Shown here piece by piece: positions 1-12,719 of a stretch of 64,000 bases of DNA. The stretch lies in the NCBI GenBank assembly GCA_032622095.1, contig CP136064.1, positions 249,707,827 through 249,771,826 on the forward strand, in the 5' to 3' direction. The position numbers and the translations under genes are program-made. Below the pieces are notes generated by a model. It made no database searches, had not been told where the DNA came from, and was given only the letters and a program-made list of their open reading frames with translations. The first letter of the stretch is position 1; the number at the start of each line of letters is the position of its first letter. Source of the DNA: Siphonodentalium dalli. Its lineage: Eukaryota > Mollusca > Scaphopoda > Gadilida > Siphonodentaliidae.

Positions 1-1150
1 GCAAACGGGCGTTGGGGATTATCCCTCAAAGAGTCGTTTTCGGGATCCGTATACCTCTTTAACAAACATCGCAGAAGGCAATACGAGGACACCATGCATG
101 TGTTTGTGAAAGATGCAGATATGTCCAGATTTGGTGCGACAAATATACACACGAGCTGCATGTGTAACGCATTTTGTGGAGAAAACAAAACATAACGAAT
201 TATTGTTTAGTAAGCAAATGTAACTTTTTAAACGAATTCCAAATGTGAAAAAGAAATACGACGCATTCTGAGTTACTCGACTTAACATACGACAAAACGT
301 TTGTAAACATAGTAACCGGTTATAAATGCGTCGTATTTTTTTTCTGCACCAAAATCTGTCATAGAGGACAAAATTAAAAAAATATTTGGGAAAATCATGA
401 ATAAAAAGAAACAGATATAAGAATTTATTTTTTATCATACAATTTATACAACATGGAGTATACATATAGCATACACATGAACTATCCGAGAATACCAAAT
501 TTTCACAACAAGTAGTATTGTGGTTTTAACCACGAGCCTTTATATGATGTATGCATATGTACTTTTTTTGGGGTAAAACAAATATTCTGCATGGGCACCT
601 GTAACTCCAGTAGGTTTATTCCTTTCAATTTTTTCTTTTTAGCAGATATTATTTGTAGAATAATATCAAACAGAATGCCACTATACCTGATGTTCATACT
701 AGTATATATATGTTTGGTATTATTCAGTTTACCAGTGATATCAGCACCTGTGGAAGAAAGTTCTTAGGAACATTCGAACTTTCCTTATGCCCCACGCAAG
801 AAGCTAACACAGCAATTCTAATTAATTAAATATAGCCTATCTCTTCCCAGAAAGTTTTATATATATTCCGGGGTATACAATAAAAATTTGAATCGAGACA
901 CCTTTCCGGTTTCCATCAATTAATATAAATGTTATTTATAGTTTCTTATCACATCCGCGGGACAGTTTTAGAGGCTATTTTTAAAGAACAGATTTCGTGC
1001 GAAAACGTTTGTAGCATATACAAAGCGTACAAAGAAGAACTCTATTTTTTAGACCCCCCCCCCCCCCCCCCCAGCTGCACAATCTCGGCAAATTCTTTTA
1101 GCCGCTAGTGGACATTCTGTAGTTCCTTTTATTGCACGATCCAGCGATTT
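1..1150. other. No gene seen
   Basis: A+T-rich DNA with chance ORFs on the minus strand only (for example 19-498, no recognisable domain). Confidence 0.6.
1054..1072. repeat. Poly-C run (19 C)
   Basis: Homopolymer just 5' of the LINE remnant. A 15-G run follows the same LINE at 2646-2660. Confidence 0.9.
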
Positions 1151-1154
1151 AATG

Positions 1155-2521
1155 TGACAAGAATGGGAATTGTCGGTCCAACATATGATCTATTACAAAC
1201 TTGTTTGGACAATCGGCATCAGCGAGAAATCGTTTCAAACTAGAATTTCTGCTGGATGTGTGTCTCAGTTGGTGCGCCCCAGGGATACATACTCGGCCCT
1301 CTTTTTCTTTTATCTACATTGATTATATTGTACACAATGTTACGTGCAATATAAGGCTTTTTGCCGATGGTACCTCTTTATTTCTATCCATTGAAGACCC
1401 AGTTATTGTCGCAGAAGTAATCAACAACGATATATATAGTCTGATTTTCGAATAGTCTCAAAAATGGCTTGTGAAATTTAATCCAATGACAACAAAATAA
1501 CTTCTAGTATCATGGAAAAATAACCTAATCGACCGCCCTCCCCTTGATATGTTGGTAAGGATATTGTAGAAGTCGATACTCACAAACATTTAGGTCTTAC
1601 CTTTAACAGAAAGATCACATCACTGCATGATATTGAAAATCGAGCCGCAAGTCGAATGTATATACTGAGAAAGTATAAATTCATGCTAGACAGGAAAACC
1701 ATTGAGCGTATATACTTGGCATATAACCTTCCAGTGTTGGAATATGCCTCAACGGTATGGGGTAATTGCTCAGTCGAAGATTCAACCGCTCTGGATGATA
1801 TTCAATACGAGGCTGCTAGATTAGTCACGGGAGCAACTATAGAAGCTGAAGTAAAAGAATCATTACTACGGGAAACAGGTTGGAACACACTATAGTAGGA
1901 GAGAAAACACTAAACTTGTGCAATTTAAAAAAATGATTAAGAGAACCACGCCCCTTACTTATATTACTCTCGTTCCTATTGAATCTGGAAGTCTAACCAA
2001 TTATAATTTCAGACCAAAAGGTCTCAGGACTTCCCAGAGTTTTCACGACAAGATACGAAAATTCATTTCTTCCAGCTACCGTCAAATCATGGAACAACCT
2101 TCCACCAGTGGCGAAAGAATGTAAAGCAGTCTCTGACTTTAAGAATTTTCTTTTAACCGATCGCATTATCATACCGTCATATTATTTTACAGCGTACCGA
2201 AGAAATTGTCAAATCTCCCACTGTCACATGCGAACGAACTGCAGGAACCTGAAATATGACCTGTTTTGTAATAATTTGAATAATAGTCCATTTTGCGACT
2301 GTGGATAATTAGAAACTGCCGAGCACTTCTTACTCCACTGTCCAATATTCGAGCGTGAAAGAGTCCATTGTTTAGCTAGTCTACTGTGAACTTGAATGTC
2401 AGTATATTACTGTATGGGTCTATAGATATATATAATACCAAAATGCAGACATATTCATCGCCGTACAAAAGTTCATCGACGATACCGAACGATTATCTGA
2501 CATAATATGGTTATGAACTGT
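1155..2521 (+). pseudogene. LINE reverse-transcriptase remnant (jockey/CR1-like), plus strand
   Basis: Broken ORF2 C-terminal half. The region carries LLQTCLDNRHQ, then IDYIVHNVTCN, then a mutated catalytic box FADG in place of FADD, then the thumb-like segment ILRKYKFMLDRKTIERIYL...VLEYAS, and a C-terminal zinc knuckle (CDCG...ETAEHF...HC). Stops and frameshifts (for example a stop after CDCG near 2306) show it is dead. The same family occurs inverted at 7239-8590. Confidence 0.82.
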
Positions 2522-2662
2522 AAGACGTGAACCATATCATAAACAAATTGTGCTCTCGTATACTCATGCTGTTTCTTTCAAACAATTCATAAGGATTACG
2601 ATGTTTTTACCGTCTCTGATATTTCCCAGCGCCTCCCAATGCAGAGGGGGGGGGGGGGGGAC

Positions 2663-3001
2663 TCTGGGGGGATGGACGAGCTAAATGCGGCGAATCAGTT
2701 TCGCAGCTCGATATTGACGATAACCGTGTAATTGTCATACAACTTCGTACACGCACAAGCTATGTCTTCAAGTTTACCAACCATCAACGAATCACTCTTA
2801 CGCTGTCAACAAATGTTTTTCGTCAAAATTGTGAAATCCTTAGAGAAACACATATGATTGTAAACAGTTGGGCTATAAGAAACATCTTTTCATGTCCTTT
2901 CGACGATGCAAATTTCATCGATGAGCATTTTCAATTTGTGAAACATTGCGTATGTAGTCTACTATCACCATCTGATTTCAGCCCTGTTGATCAAATTTTA
3001 A
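2663..3001 (+). CDS. Unrecognised open frame truncated by a MITE
   Basis: A frame open for about 110 codons before the MITE at 3002 and on to 3117 through it. It includes LDIDDNRVIVIQLRTRTSYVF and FSCPFDDANFIDEHF, with codon-like composition unlike the surrounding A+T-rich spacer. No clear start; the only internal Met used by a simple ORF call is at 2854. May be an old gene or transposon fragment cut by the TTAA insertion. Function not recognised. Confidence 0.3.
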
Positions 3002-3498
3002 AGGCACGTGAGGCCTTAGTTGTCGAAAATATTCATATCTGTTCCAATCACCGTAAACAGAAAAAAAACAGTAAAACGCATACAGTTTCGTTCATATATA
3101 CCAAGACCAACGCGTAAACAGCATGTTATCACAAAGACCTACTATATTTTACCTAAGCAAGAGCCTGATTGTGTTACAGAAGAAAGCACAATGCTACTGG
3201 CTAATCACACACAAATGGCATAAACGCTCTTTAGTAGTTCCGTATCAGGAATTCACCCACAAAGAACGCTCTTTATGTTTACCATTATAATATAAACAAA
3301 CACCAGAAAAGTAACTTTTTATGCTTTTGTTTACATAACAATGGTCAACCATATGAGAATAACATACTGTTTATGCGATATTTATTATTTGTATACGGAC
3401 AAAGTCTGTCTACATTTTGATGTTCTTTCTGTTTGTGGTGGTTTTTGACGGTTGGAAATATTTTCACAGGATACCCACCGTCAAGGCCAACCGTACCT
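3002..3498 (+). mobile_element. TTAA-flanked MITE, subfamily A
   Basis: 497 bp, opposite orientation to the 19641 copy. TTAA at 2998-3001 and 3499-3502. More diverged (GCGGT changed to GTGGT near its right end). Confidence 0.85.
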
Positions 3499-3502
3499 TT
3501 AA

Positions 3503-3929
3503 AGGCACGGGTGGCGTTCCTTGCAGAAATATTCATATTTGTTCAAATCGCCATCAACAGAAGGAATATTAAAATATATATAGTTTTGTTCATATGCCAA
3601 ACATAATCAGCGCGTAAATAGTATATTGTCGTCAAGACGTACGGTGGTGTACGCAAACAAGGGCCTGCTCGTGTTACATAAGTTTTGCTTCTGTTTACAT
3701 AACACAGCTCAATTCTATTGGTTAATCACACAAATGACATAAACGCTCTTTATTATTTCCATATCAGATAAACAGTAACAAATAACGCTCTTTATGTTTA
3801 CCATATCCGGATCTAAACAAAAGCCAGGTTCTGTAACGTTTTTTGCTCTTGTTTGCATAACAAAGGAAAACCAGTTGACAATAACATACTGTTTATGCCA
3901 TATTTCTGATTGGTATAAGAACAAGGTCG
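3503..3929 (+). mobile_element. MITE subfamily B, right end lost
   Basis: Shares the TTAA at 3499-3502 with the preceding subfamily A copy. Starts AGGCACGGGTGGCG. Matches the complete B copy at 14236 until AACAAGGTC, then is replaced by LINE sequence at 3930. Confidence 0.78.
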
Positions 3930-4372
3930 AGAATTTCGCACCATCGTTTTTGGAGACGAATTCCCTGCAAAACGGGTTTCAGTCGGGTGTCAGTTGTCTT
4001 ATGACATCATTCATGGTATCTGAGAGTATCTCCTATACGTCTGAGAGGCAGAGCAGACTACATGCCTACTATTTGGACGCGTGGGAGCCGTTCGTTCGTT
4101 ACTGTTTGGGTAGATGGTTTATAGTACAAGCTATACACCAGAGACAGTTTCAAGGCAAAATTTTCAGATTAATCCATCAACTTTTGACTGGCATCTCTTT
4201 TTGTCTAATGTGTAACAATTGCATAAGCCATTGGACCCATATGGTGTACGGAACGCGCCAAGGTAATACGTTTTCGCCAATATTTTATATTATCTTCATA
4301 GATGATTTATTATACAGGATAGAAAAGTCGAACGTTGGTTTTAAGCTATCCAACATCAATTGTTCTTCATAA
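3930..4372 (+). pseudogene. LINE reverse-transcriptase fragment, second family
   Basis: An open frame reads LQNGFQSGVSCLMTSF, a decayed YLDAWEPF where families have an aspartate-bearing block, and GTRQGNTFSPIFYIIFIDDL, the conserved RT block before the catalytic loop. The catalytic loop is missing because the sequence changes at about 4375. It directly abuts the truncated MITE. Confidence 0.7.
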
Positions 4373-4375
4373 CAG

Positions 4376-4622
4376 AATATATTCAACAGAATATATGCAA
4401 CAAATGAATGAATTTGAGCCATGGATTAGTGCAAGATACACTCAATACAATCAAAATGGTAATTATAATGAAATGAATTTATGACAGGAGTCATCATTCA
4501 TCATTCATATATAGAGCAAACGAGTGTATATATCCATGGCTCAAATTGCATATATGTTGCATATATTCTGTTGAGTATAAAAGGAGATGGTCTCATAAAT
4601 GGCCGGATTTAGTGGACAGTCC
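4376..4622. repeat. Interspersed fold-back repeat, related to 12491-12665
   Basis: Two inverted modules around CAACAGAATATATGCAAC and GCCATGGATT. The right part (ACTAAATCC inverted, GAGACCATCTCC) matches the plus-strand sequence at 12491-12665. Confidence 0.6.
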
Positions 4623-4940
4623 TTGTGATTTAACATGTTACGAAACATTGTGGCCGAAAACGTGCATCTACATGTTCATTTAACATTCACGTTAATATTG
4701 TTAATGTATAAAAACTATTTGTAATGTTTCCCAATTGTTTATGCAGTGAAATAACTTGTCAAAATTATTTAAATAAATTATTTTATTTTCACAACAGCAT
4801 CTTAAGTTTTTAGTACTCATGTCTTCCTTGAAACATAATTATATTAATTGAGAAGAATGGCTTAAAGCCACACCCTCGTCGATTTAAAAAAGAATTTTCG
4901 ATTTTGTTGTATTCCTGTGTAAGAGTAGGATGATAGATAT

Positions 4941-5099
4941 ACATACGATAATAGCATATATAGTGTGTTTTGAGATGGACGATATCTCAATGAGTTGAAA
5001 ATGGAATACATCGCGAGGTTCTGCCGAGCGAAATATTCCACTTTCAACGAGCTGAGATAACGTCCAACTCAAACACACTATGCTATTATTGTATTTATC
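4941..5099. repeat. Fold-back element with ~60-bp arms
   Basis: The left arm (ATAGTGTGTTTTGAGATGG...) is inverted at the right arm (...CTCAAACACACTAT), loop near 5011-5030. The outer ends GATAATAGCA and TGCTATTATTGTA also pair. Confidence 0.7.
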
Positions 5100-7030
5100 T
5101 TGTACCGACCATATTTATTTATGAATTTTTTGGGCACCATTTTGAGGGGTTTTTTTTCTGAGTGAAACTCTGCGTTTTCGCATGTTGTTTACACAAATTG
5201 CCGTTGCGCATAAATACGTGTTAGTAAACCTGGAACAGCAGTTAGTACGCAATACGGTTTTAAGTTCGAGTCGAAGAAAGAATATATATATAGTTCGCGT
5301 ATCAATTTCTATAATATCGACTGGGAAGACAGTTCGATATAAAATACATTTGTGTCATATGCCAACATTTAACCACAGGAATTTGTTCTATTATAAACAT
5401 ACAACATTATAAATGCGTCAACGTTGCTAAGCGTGTCGGGGTCACACTGCATATAGTCCGTTTATGGTATTAATATAACACGCATATATATGTGTATTAT
5501 AGATGAAGTATAATGCATGGGCAATATCTCCAACCGGTATAAGATCAACTCATATCCATTCTGCACATACTCCGAACAGCCCCGTAACTGATAAACATTT
5601 AGTAAACCATTCTATACTGAATGGATTATCTCATTCAGTAATAAAAGTATACATTGGAACGGTCTATTATTCATTTGGAGGGGTGTTCGAGGAAAATAAT
5701 CTGACTAAAGATAACAAAAGTGCAGAAAGAGTGCTATTCATTGGATGGAAATGTTCAGATAATAAGTTGTTATAGCTAAAACATATTGTTTCGACATTTC
5801 CTAAGGTCGCTTTTTTAATGTAACAAGGGACTCTTTTTTCATTCGAGGGGATAATTTCTTTCTTTCTTTCACATCATAAACTCCGTATATGAGTATAACA
5901 TATATCTATGAACCTATCTTTATCACAGAATCGACAAGAACGACATCGTTTAATAACCTGGTTTGAAGCGACTCACGATGTTACGGTAGCAATACATGAT
6001 TTCTGACCATTTTCACAATTTTAAGGGGTTACTCTACTCCAACTTTCTGTTGCCCCATGGTCATTGATAAGTAACACACGAATGCTTGGTTGCAAGATAC
6101 TGAAATGGTCGGAGCATATATATATGTCTGTATTGACCGAATTGTCATATCACAAGTTGAATTAACTCATTTGTACTGACAATGCAAAATCCTCATTTTA
6201 ACAATATTTTAGGTTTTCGCTTTTGGGCGACGGTTTAGGCTTATGATTCATCAGTCTCCTTGACAAGCCGACGATAATCCTAACGGATGTATATCTCAAG
6301 AAGTATCTATTATATCTCATTTCTACAACGACGCGGCATTCCCAATATGACGTAATAAACCATTTCCAAATCTGCAGTGCATTCCTGGTGTGGTGAATGT
6401 TTGTGAGAATCGTTGCATTTAGAGATAGTTATAAATACAATACGATGCGAAAGAATAATCAATCACGAATATCGTTGACTGATAAACACTCGAAGATGAT
6501 GTCTTCTATATTTGGATGAGTAAAATGAGTTATGGATATATCGCTTGTATTCAGTTTTCGAACAATAGTTGAGTTTGACAATGCGTGGGAAACTTGTCAA
6601 CACGTCATTTACCTCTGATCTGTGAAGTGATATGTTATTTTATTTTCAGAAATGTAGAACAGTGTATGCATATGCGGGGGATCCATCCCATTCACAACCA
6701 ACTCATTCGGCATTAAATAACATAGCTAATGTAGGGCGTAGGCTTTGTGTCCGTATATAGCATATAATTTGACTGGTCATGCTCGCCCAGCGTCGACCTC
6801 TACTCTTGGCGCGCCGGACCAGCTCAGCAAAATGTCCTGCCATATAAATACGCGCTTAATAATAACCACTTATATGATAGATATAAATCAAGTTAATTAA
6901 ATGACTAAAACTGAATACATCCTAGAAAGATCTAAAATGAACACGGAAATTAATTAAATGTATTATGGTTATATTATGCGTGATGATGCACACGTAACTA
7001 TATATATTATTTGTATATAATTATTTGTAA
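5100..7030. other. No supported gene; one unrecognised 90-codon ORF
   Basis: An ORF at 5503-5775 (plus) has no recognisable motif. The rest is A+T-rich spacer with TATATA runs. Confidence 0.5.
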
Positions 7031-7238
7031 TTTGTCTAGAATGTCTTATATATAGATGTTAGACAATAAATATGATGATGATGATGCCATAAACCAATGA
7101 AATCCCGCGCGTGCTTCGCCACTGTCCAATCAAATGGAGGGAATCCCATCAAAGCATGCAGTAACTGATTATACAAGAGATATCCGGAGACGTAAATATT
7201 GTAAAATTTTCTTCGGCTTTTTAAAGACTGATAGTTCA

Positions 7239-8590
7239 CAGTTCATAACCATATAATGTCAGTTAAATCGATTGGTGTCGTCCATGAAATATTATACGGC
7301 GATGAATATGTCGGCATTTTTGGTATAAGATATATCTATTGACCCATAGAGTAATATTTTGACTTCCAAGTTCGGAGTTATAGATTAGCTAAACAATGGA
7401 TGGACCCTTTCACGCTCGAATATTGGACAGTGGATTAAGAAGTTCTTGGCCGTTTCTAATTATACAGTCGCAAAATGAACTTTTATTCAAATGGTTGCAA
7501 AACAGGTCATATTTCAATTTACTGCAGTTCGTTCGCATGCGACAATGGGTAGATTTTACTTGGTCTTAGGTACGCTGTATAATAATATGACGGTATGATA
7601 ATGCGATCGGTTAAAAGAAAATTCTTAAAGTCAGAGACTGATTCACATTCTTTCGCCTCTGGTGAGAGGTTGTTCCATGATTTGACGGTATATAGCTGGA
7701 AGAAATGAATTTTCGTATCTTGTCGCGTAAACTCTGCGAGTCCCGAGACATTTTTGTCTGAAATTATAATTGGATAGTCTTCCAGATTCAATAGGAACGA
7801 GAGTATATACGTAAGGGGCGTCGTTTTCTTAATCATTTTAAAAATTGCTCAAGTTTAGTGTTTTCTCTCCTGTTAGATAGTGTGTCCCAACCGGTTTCTC
7901 GTAATAATGATTCTTTACTGCAGCTTCTAGTTGCTCCCGTGACTAATCTAGCAGCCTCGTACTGATTATCTTCCAGAAAGGTTGAATGTTCAACTGAGCA
8001 ATTATACCCCATATCAAGGAGATATATTGCAACACTGAAAGGATATATGACAAGTATATACGCTCAAGCGTTCTCCTGTCCAGTATGAATTTATAATTTC
8101 TCAGTATTAACATTCGATTTGCGGCTCGATTTTCAATATCAGTGATGCCATCTTTCCACGTACCGTCCCTGATAAAAGTAAGACTTAAATGGTTGTGAGT
8201 TTCGACGTCTACAATATCCTTGCCAGACAACTGAAGTGGAGCGTCGTTAGGTTAGGTTACGATTGTGTTATTTTTCAATGATACTAGAAGTTATTCTGTT
8301 TTCATGGGATTAAATTTCACTATCCACTTTTAAGACCATTCGAAAATCAGACTAATGTCGTTGTTGTTGTTGTTGCAATTTCTGGGTCTTCAATGTATAG
8401 AAATAAAGAGGTATCATCGGCAAAAAGCTTGTATTGCACGTAACATTGTGTACAATATCATCAATGTAGATAAAAAAGAAGAGGGCCGAGTATGGATCCC
8501 TTGGGCACACCATGCAGCTGAGACTCGGCTCCAACAGGAATTCGATTTTGAAACCATTACTCCCTGATGCCGATTTTGTTTAAACGTATT
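7239..8590 (-). pseudogene. LINE reverse-transcriptase remnant, same family, minus strand
   Basis: Mirror copy of 1155-2521, homologous through GGTTATGAACTGT at the 3' end. Includes LGP/IYIDDIVHNVTCN, a region reading FADD if a 1-bp deletion is allowed for, and the LDRRTLERIYLSYIL segment. Further 3' lies an ATG/CAT microsatellite near 7072-7086, possibly the element tail. Confidence 0.82.
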
Positions 8591-9190
8591 TTATTTGCTC
8601 AATGCATAGTATTAACATACACACAAGCAAAAGGGATGGGATGACAAGTGCTTCACTTACAGTATCATCCTCTCCCCATTGTCAAAGCACTGAATATTTA
8701 CAAACTAAACGCTGACAAGAGCAAGGAAATATGTTATAACAATATAGCTATGTACAAGTAATGACAACTAACAGTAGAATTGATGCATTGTTTCACATGT
8801 TCTGTATGAGAGAAGGAAGAGTGATACAACAAAAACGCGATAGAGATACTGAAATTAAGCAAACGGTAGGAAGGATGGAGAGTGAGAGAGAGATAGAGAG
8901 ATAAAGGTATTGCAGGGTGTCGACAGCTTTACTGGGTTCGATAAATATTTAACATCAATGGCGAAATATCCTATGGTTAATTCGCTTTCGCGTTCTTATG
9001 TCAGCTCTACACATCTCAGACGTCGAGATCGAAACGTCCTGAAAAAAACACTATTATTTTCTTTCAATATACCGATAACATATATATAAAATGTCCATTG
9101 GGCGCATATAATCTAATATTCGGCCGCCAATCGTTATTTTTATAACGATTAAAAAAAATTCCGAAGTTAGCCGAAGATTTTGTTGTAGAC
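8591..9190. other. No gene seen; GA-rich patch
   Basis: Purine-rich GAGAGAGAGATAGAGAG near 8881-8902; otherwise nothing recognisable. Confidence 0.55.
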
Positions 9191-9194
9191 GAAG

Positions 9195-9266
9195 TCACGT
9201 GATCATCAGCCCGATCACGTGATTGTCACATGTAAACAGAAGCATAGCACGTGATCGATCACGTGG
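9195..9266. promoter_or_regulatory. Cluster of four CACGTG (E-box) palindromes
   Basis: CACGTGATC occurs at about 9197, inverted near 9221, and as the back-to-back pair CACGTGATCGATCACGTG near 9249-9266. Such boxes bind bHLH-Zip factors; whether this is a promoter is unknown. Confidence 0.35.
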
Positions 9267-9363
9267 TAACTCATTGACAACGCATAGATACGCGACGGCG
9301 GTATTTTAAGTTTGCATGTAGTCGATCGCGGCCTTTGAAGATTGTCGCGTTATCACACTGCGA

Positions 9364-9663
9364 ATGCAAAACTTCGCCGAAAACATCGACTTTCTCGTAA
9401 TTAAATGTCTTTATCGTGTTATTATTACTATTATTATATGTATCGCGATGTGTTGTTACTATAAAGCCATGCCCGTATATTATTCAGTTTTGCGCGCATT
9501 TATCTATATAAAAGCGTGCTCGTGTTTATATATATTTTTTCGTTACCGGAATAGTCCAAGTTATATTATATATGCATATCAAGATTGCATATATACGCGA
9601 AGACTTGCACAGTTATTAGGCAATTATCATCTCGTAAACAGTCCAATTTCAAGATGCCATTAG
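9364..9663 (+). CDS. Possible small membrane protein ORF (99 codons), unrecognised
   Basis: Uninterrupted ORF with a hydrophobic segment at about residues 12-31 (VIKCLYRVIITIIICIAMCC) and Cys/Tyr-rich remainder. Upstream DNA (9190-9360) is locally CpG-rich with four CACGTG boxes, and AATAAA lies 13 bases after the stop (9676-9681). Against it: no homology recognised, A+T-driven hydrophobicity, and the AATAAA belongs to a motif shared by repeats here. Confidence 0.25.
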   Translation: MQNFAENIDFLVIKCLYRVIITIIICIAMCCYYKAMPVYYSVLRAFIYIKACSCLYIFFRYRNSPSYIIYAYQDCIYTRRLAQLLGNYHLVNSPISRCH

Positions 9664-10129
9664 TCGTGTGTCAATAAAGAGCGTTTCGTTTTAATTTATC
9701 GTAACGCGGTAAAACAACACAAAATTGGTTTATTGCTGTCGGATTTAATCAATTATAATCAAGTCATTCATTACCAATATGATATGATAAGTTCATTTTT
9801 CCTTGGTTATGAATCATGTATATATTTGGGCAATATGGTGTTTATATATATTTCGGAATATTGCTTCCCCCACCCCAAAACAATCTAGCCGACTGTCACT
9901 GATGGAAATTCACTGCATCTATGCATGGTTATTGGCCTATAAAATTAGCACTCTAGCGATGCGGTCTATTGAATATCCAGGTCATAAATCGACCTCTATG
10001 TGTCAATTACGCATAACAATAGGGTTATAAAATATATAAATGTTCGCCGTGGTTCGTTTAAACATCCAATCATATATAACACTTTTTGAAGGAGGGATAA
10101 TAATCCGGTTTAATATGGAATCACATATT

Positions 10130-10530
10130 CAAGTGCTCTTTATTCGCAATATATCGTAATAGTGAACGCTCTTTATTGCGTCAAGGTAAAGGGACTCGAC
10201 TTAGAACAGTTGTTCTAGTGATTGTTTACTGATTACAACGATACAGGTCAATACATGTACATGAACTTCCGATATGTATGCTTTATATATCCTTCCATCA
10301 TTGTCATAGCAATTTCCACTTTATTAAACTCTTTTTATTCGTACCATATTAGGAAAACTCTTAACATGGAACGCTCTTTATTGAGCCATGGTGAAGGAAA
10401 TGGGGACTCGACTTAAAATAGTTGTCATCGTGAATTATTCATCAACATACTCCCCGCTTTAACTGCAATTGTATGTATTCGTAACCATGACTGACTCGTC
10501 AAATTAAACGCTCTTTATTTGGTATATGTA
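10130..10530 (+). repeat. Degenerate tandem block with CGCTCTTTATT motifs
   Basis: Two ~210-bp modules, each GAACGCTCTTTATTG followed by AAGG(A/T)AA and GGGACTCGACTTA(G/A)AA(C/T)AGTTGT, plus a third motif copy at 10506. No ORF of note. Confidence 0.6.
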
Positions 10531-11239
10531 ATCGGTTTCTGATTTTGCGCAACGGGTTTCCCACAGAAATCCTGCCAAATGTCACGTAAACGAACATCGT
10601 TTGGAAATGAATACAGCATATGCCTAACTGAGAGTCACTAGAATGAATGAATGATTGTAAATACGCGACACTCGGGGCATATATACGGAAAATTAAAACA
10701 TCGCGAACACGCACCCGAATAAAGTTCACATGCCGGCTCGTGTTTTTATAAGCTTTATACGAAAGTGTTATCTACCCCGCTCAATCGTCCCTCTATATTT
10801 TTTGTCAAAACAATACCGTAACTTTCCAAACAGCACTTAAGACAAATCACAAGTGAAGATAACTCACCGCGCGATGACAATTCACCATGTGTACACACTG
10901 CTATTGATATGCCCCGCAGTAATTCCATTACACTCACGCGCTGATGTCGATTCCGGATTTTCCATCGCCATATAGGTAGACATAATTAACTCCGACTCCG
11001 ATTCCCAGTTTTTAATTAGTTTACCTCGCTTGACGTCATGCGAGGTTTTGCGACGGAGATAGCCGACAACCGGTGGTGGTATTATTTATTTATTTCTCGG
11101 CTTATTTATTACGCGATTTTTATGGGACTTGGATCATTGTGATCACAATAGGGGTGGCTTTCCGATAGAGTTTTGTTGTTTCATGAGGATAGTAATCCTT
11201 TAATGAACCGATGCACGTAATTAAAGATTACAATATTCG

Positions 11240-11870
11240 TATCGTCACTTATATGTGGGTTGCCGAACAAAAGTGATTCACATCAATAGGTATCAAACTA
11301 TTGTACAGCCTAAGTCTTTCTCTAGCATATAGCGTGCATTCAAAGAAATAGTGGTCAACAGTCTCATCGCCGAGACCACAACTACACAGTTTAGAGTCTA
11401 TCAAATGGTTAACTACTTTCTGTTCCCGCAAGTCACCACATCGACACCGGAGCTGGCATTGTATAACATTAGAACGCCGCTTTCCAACTGAGAAATATTT
11501 CGGTGGTTTCAGTTTACTATTTGCGAACTTTATCTGTTTGTTTTAAAAAACTCTAGACGAGAGTTTCTGCAATAGGGTTCTAGAGCATTCCATTCTGCGA
11601 GACATTTGGGAAACAGATGAGTCCATTCGTTTAGTGTCGCGGCGGAGAGGGGTAAAATCAGTTGCATTTCTGAGGTCATAATCAGTTGTATCGGCAAAAC
11701 GGGTGGTAGCAGAGAGACCAGATAATTTGCAGCTTTCTTGTTTACGATGTTATGTAGAACCGATAGTCGTTTAGTATATCGTCTGCTGTCTATAGGGTAT
11801 CCCAGCCAATTTCTAACATAAGCCAAATAATTTTGTAATGTGTTGTGATAAACAGGCGATTTTCGTATAA
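11240..11870 (-). pseudogene. LINE ORF2 C-terminal remnant, minus strand
   Basis: Two open pieces in different frames. One carries NWLGYPIDSRRYTKRLSVLH and ...NEWTHLFPKCLAEWNAL. The second carries a zinc knuckle, CSCGLGDETVDHYFFEC, followed by YARERLRLYN. This is the usual end of LINE ORF2. A frame break lies near 11440-11530. Not the same family as the 1155 copy. Confidence 0.72.
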
Positions 11871-12490
11871 TTATGTATTCATATGGCCTAGGATCGACTT
11901 TGACAATGGCGGTAATATATACATGCACTGTACAAGGTTCAAACTGTACAATGAATGTTAGACAATCTGTGACTATTACTGAAAGACGTGGATGTATTGC
12001 ACGAGTGATAAGTGGTAATGGTGAGCTATATAGGTGCAAGGAACTCGATCACAAGATGTATTCTAACTCTAAGGACAACCACAATGGACACTGCTGCATG
12101 TGTGTGTGCTCGCGAAGGTACAGTCGTAAAAGGACGCCATTCCCATTCGCGAACTCCCATACGGAGCCATCTGTGAACGCAAAATTCTGACTATGAAATT
12201 GTTGATCTGATTTACAGTATTCAAAATCTGTGCCATTTATTGACGTTAGCGCTTCATATACTTGGCGTGGATGCTTGTTTGAGCCGACAACTACTGGCTA
12301 CATGATTCTTCTCGCCAACGATCAAGAAAGTTTACAAAAGTAAGTCCTCAACATATATATGGTCATATCTCCAATTATGTGGGTTTGTTTGTAATGAAAT
12401 TTGCAAAGGTGATCTTTCTTTCCTTAATACACAGATCTGAAATCAACACCATTTGAGCGAGAATACGCGCATTTTCATAATTTTCCTTAA

Positions 12491-12665
12491 AGCGGGACTG
12501 TGCACTAAATCCGTCCATTTATGGGACCGTCTCCTTTTGTACTCAACAGAATCGATACAACAAATGAATGAATATGAGCCAAGGATTAGTGGAAAATACA
12601 CTCATGTTCAATATGAACGATGCAAACAACATGTTAATTATAATGAAAATGAATGTATGACTCGA
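12491..12665. repeat. Interspersed repeat copy preceded by TTAA
   Basis: Starts AGCGGGACTGTGCACTAAAT just after TTAA 12487-12490 and shares ACTCAACAGAAT and AACAAATGAATGAAT with the element at 4376. Could be a third TTAA-type family; the right end was not found. Confidence 0.5.
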
Positions 12666-12719
12666 GTCATCTTTGCAGGATTTCATTACGTACAGTACTA
12701 TACAACCTTGGCGATATAG

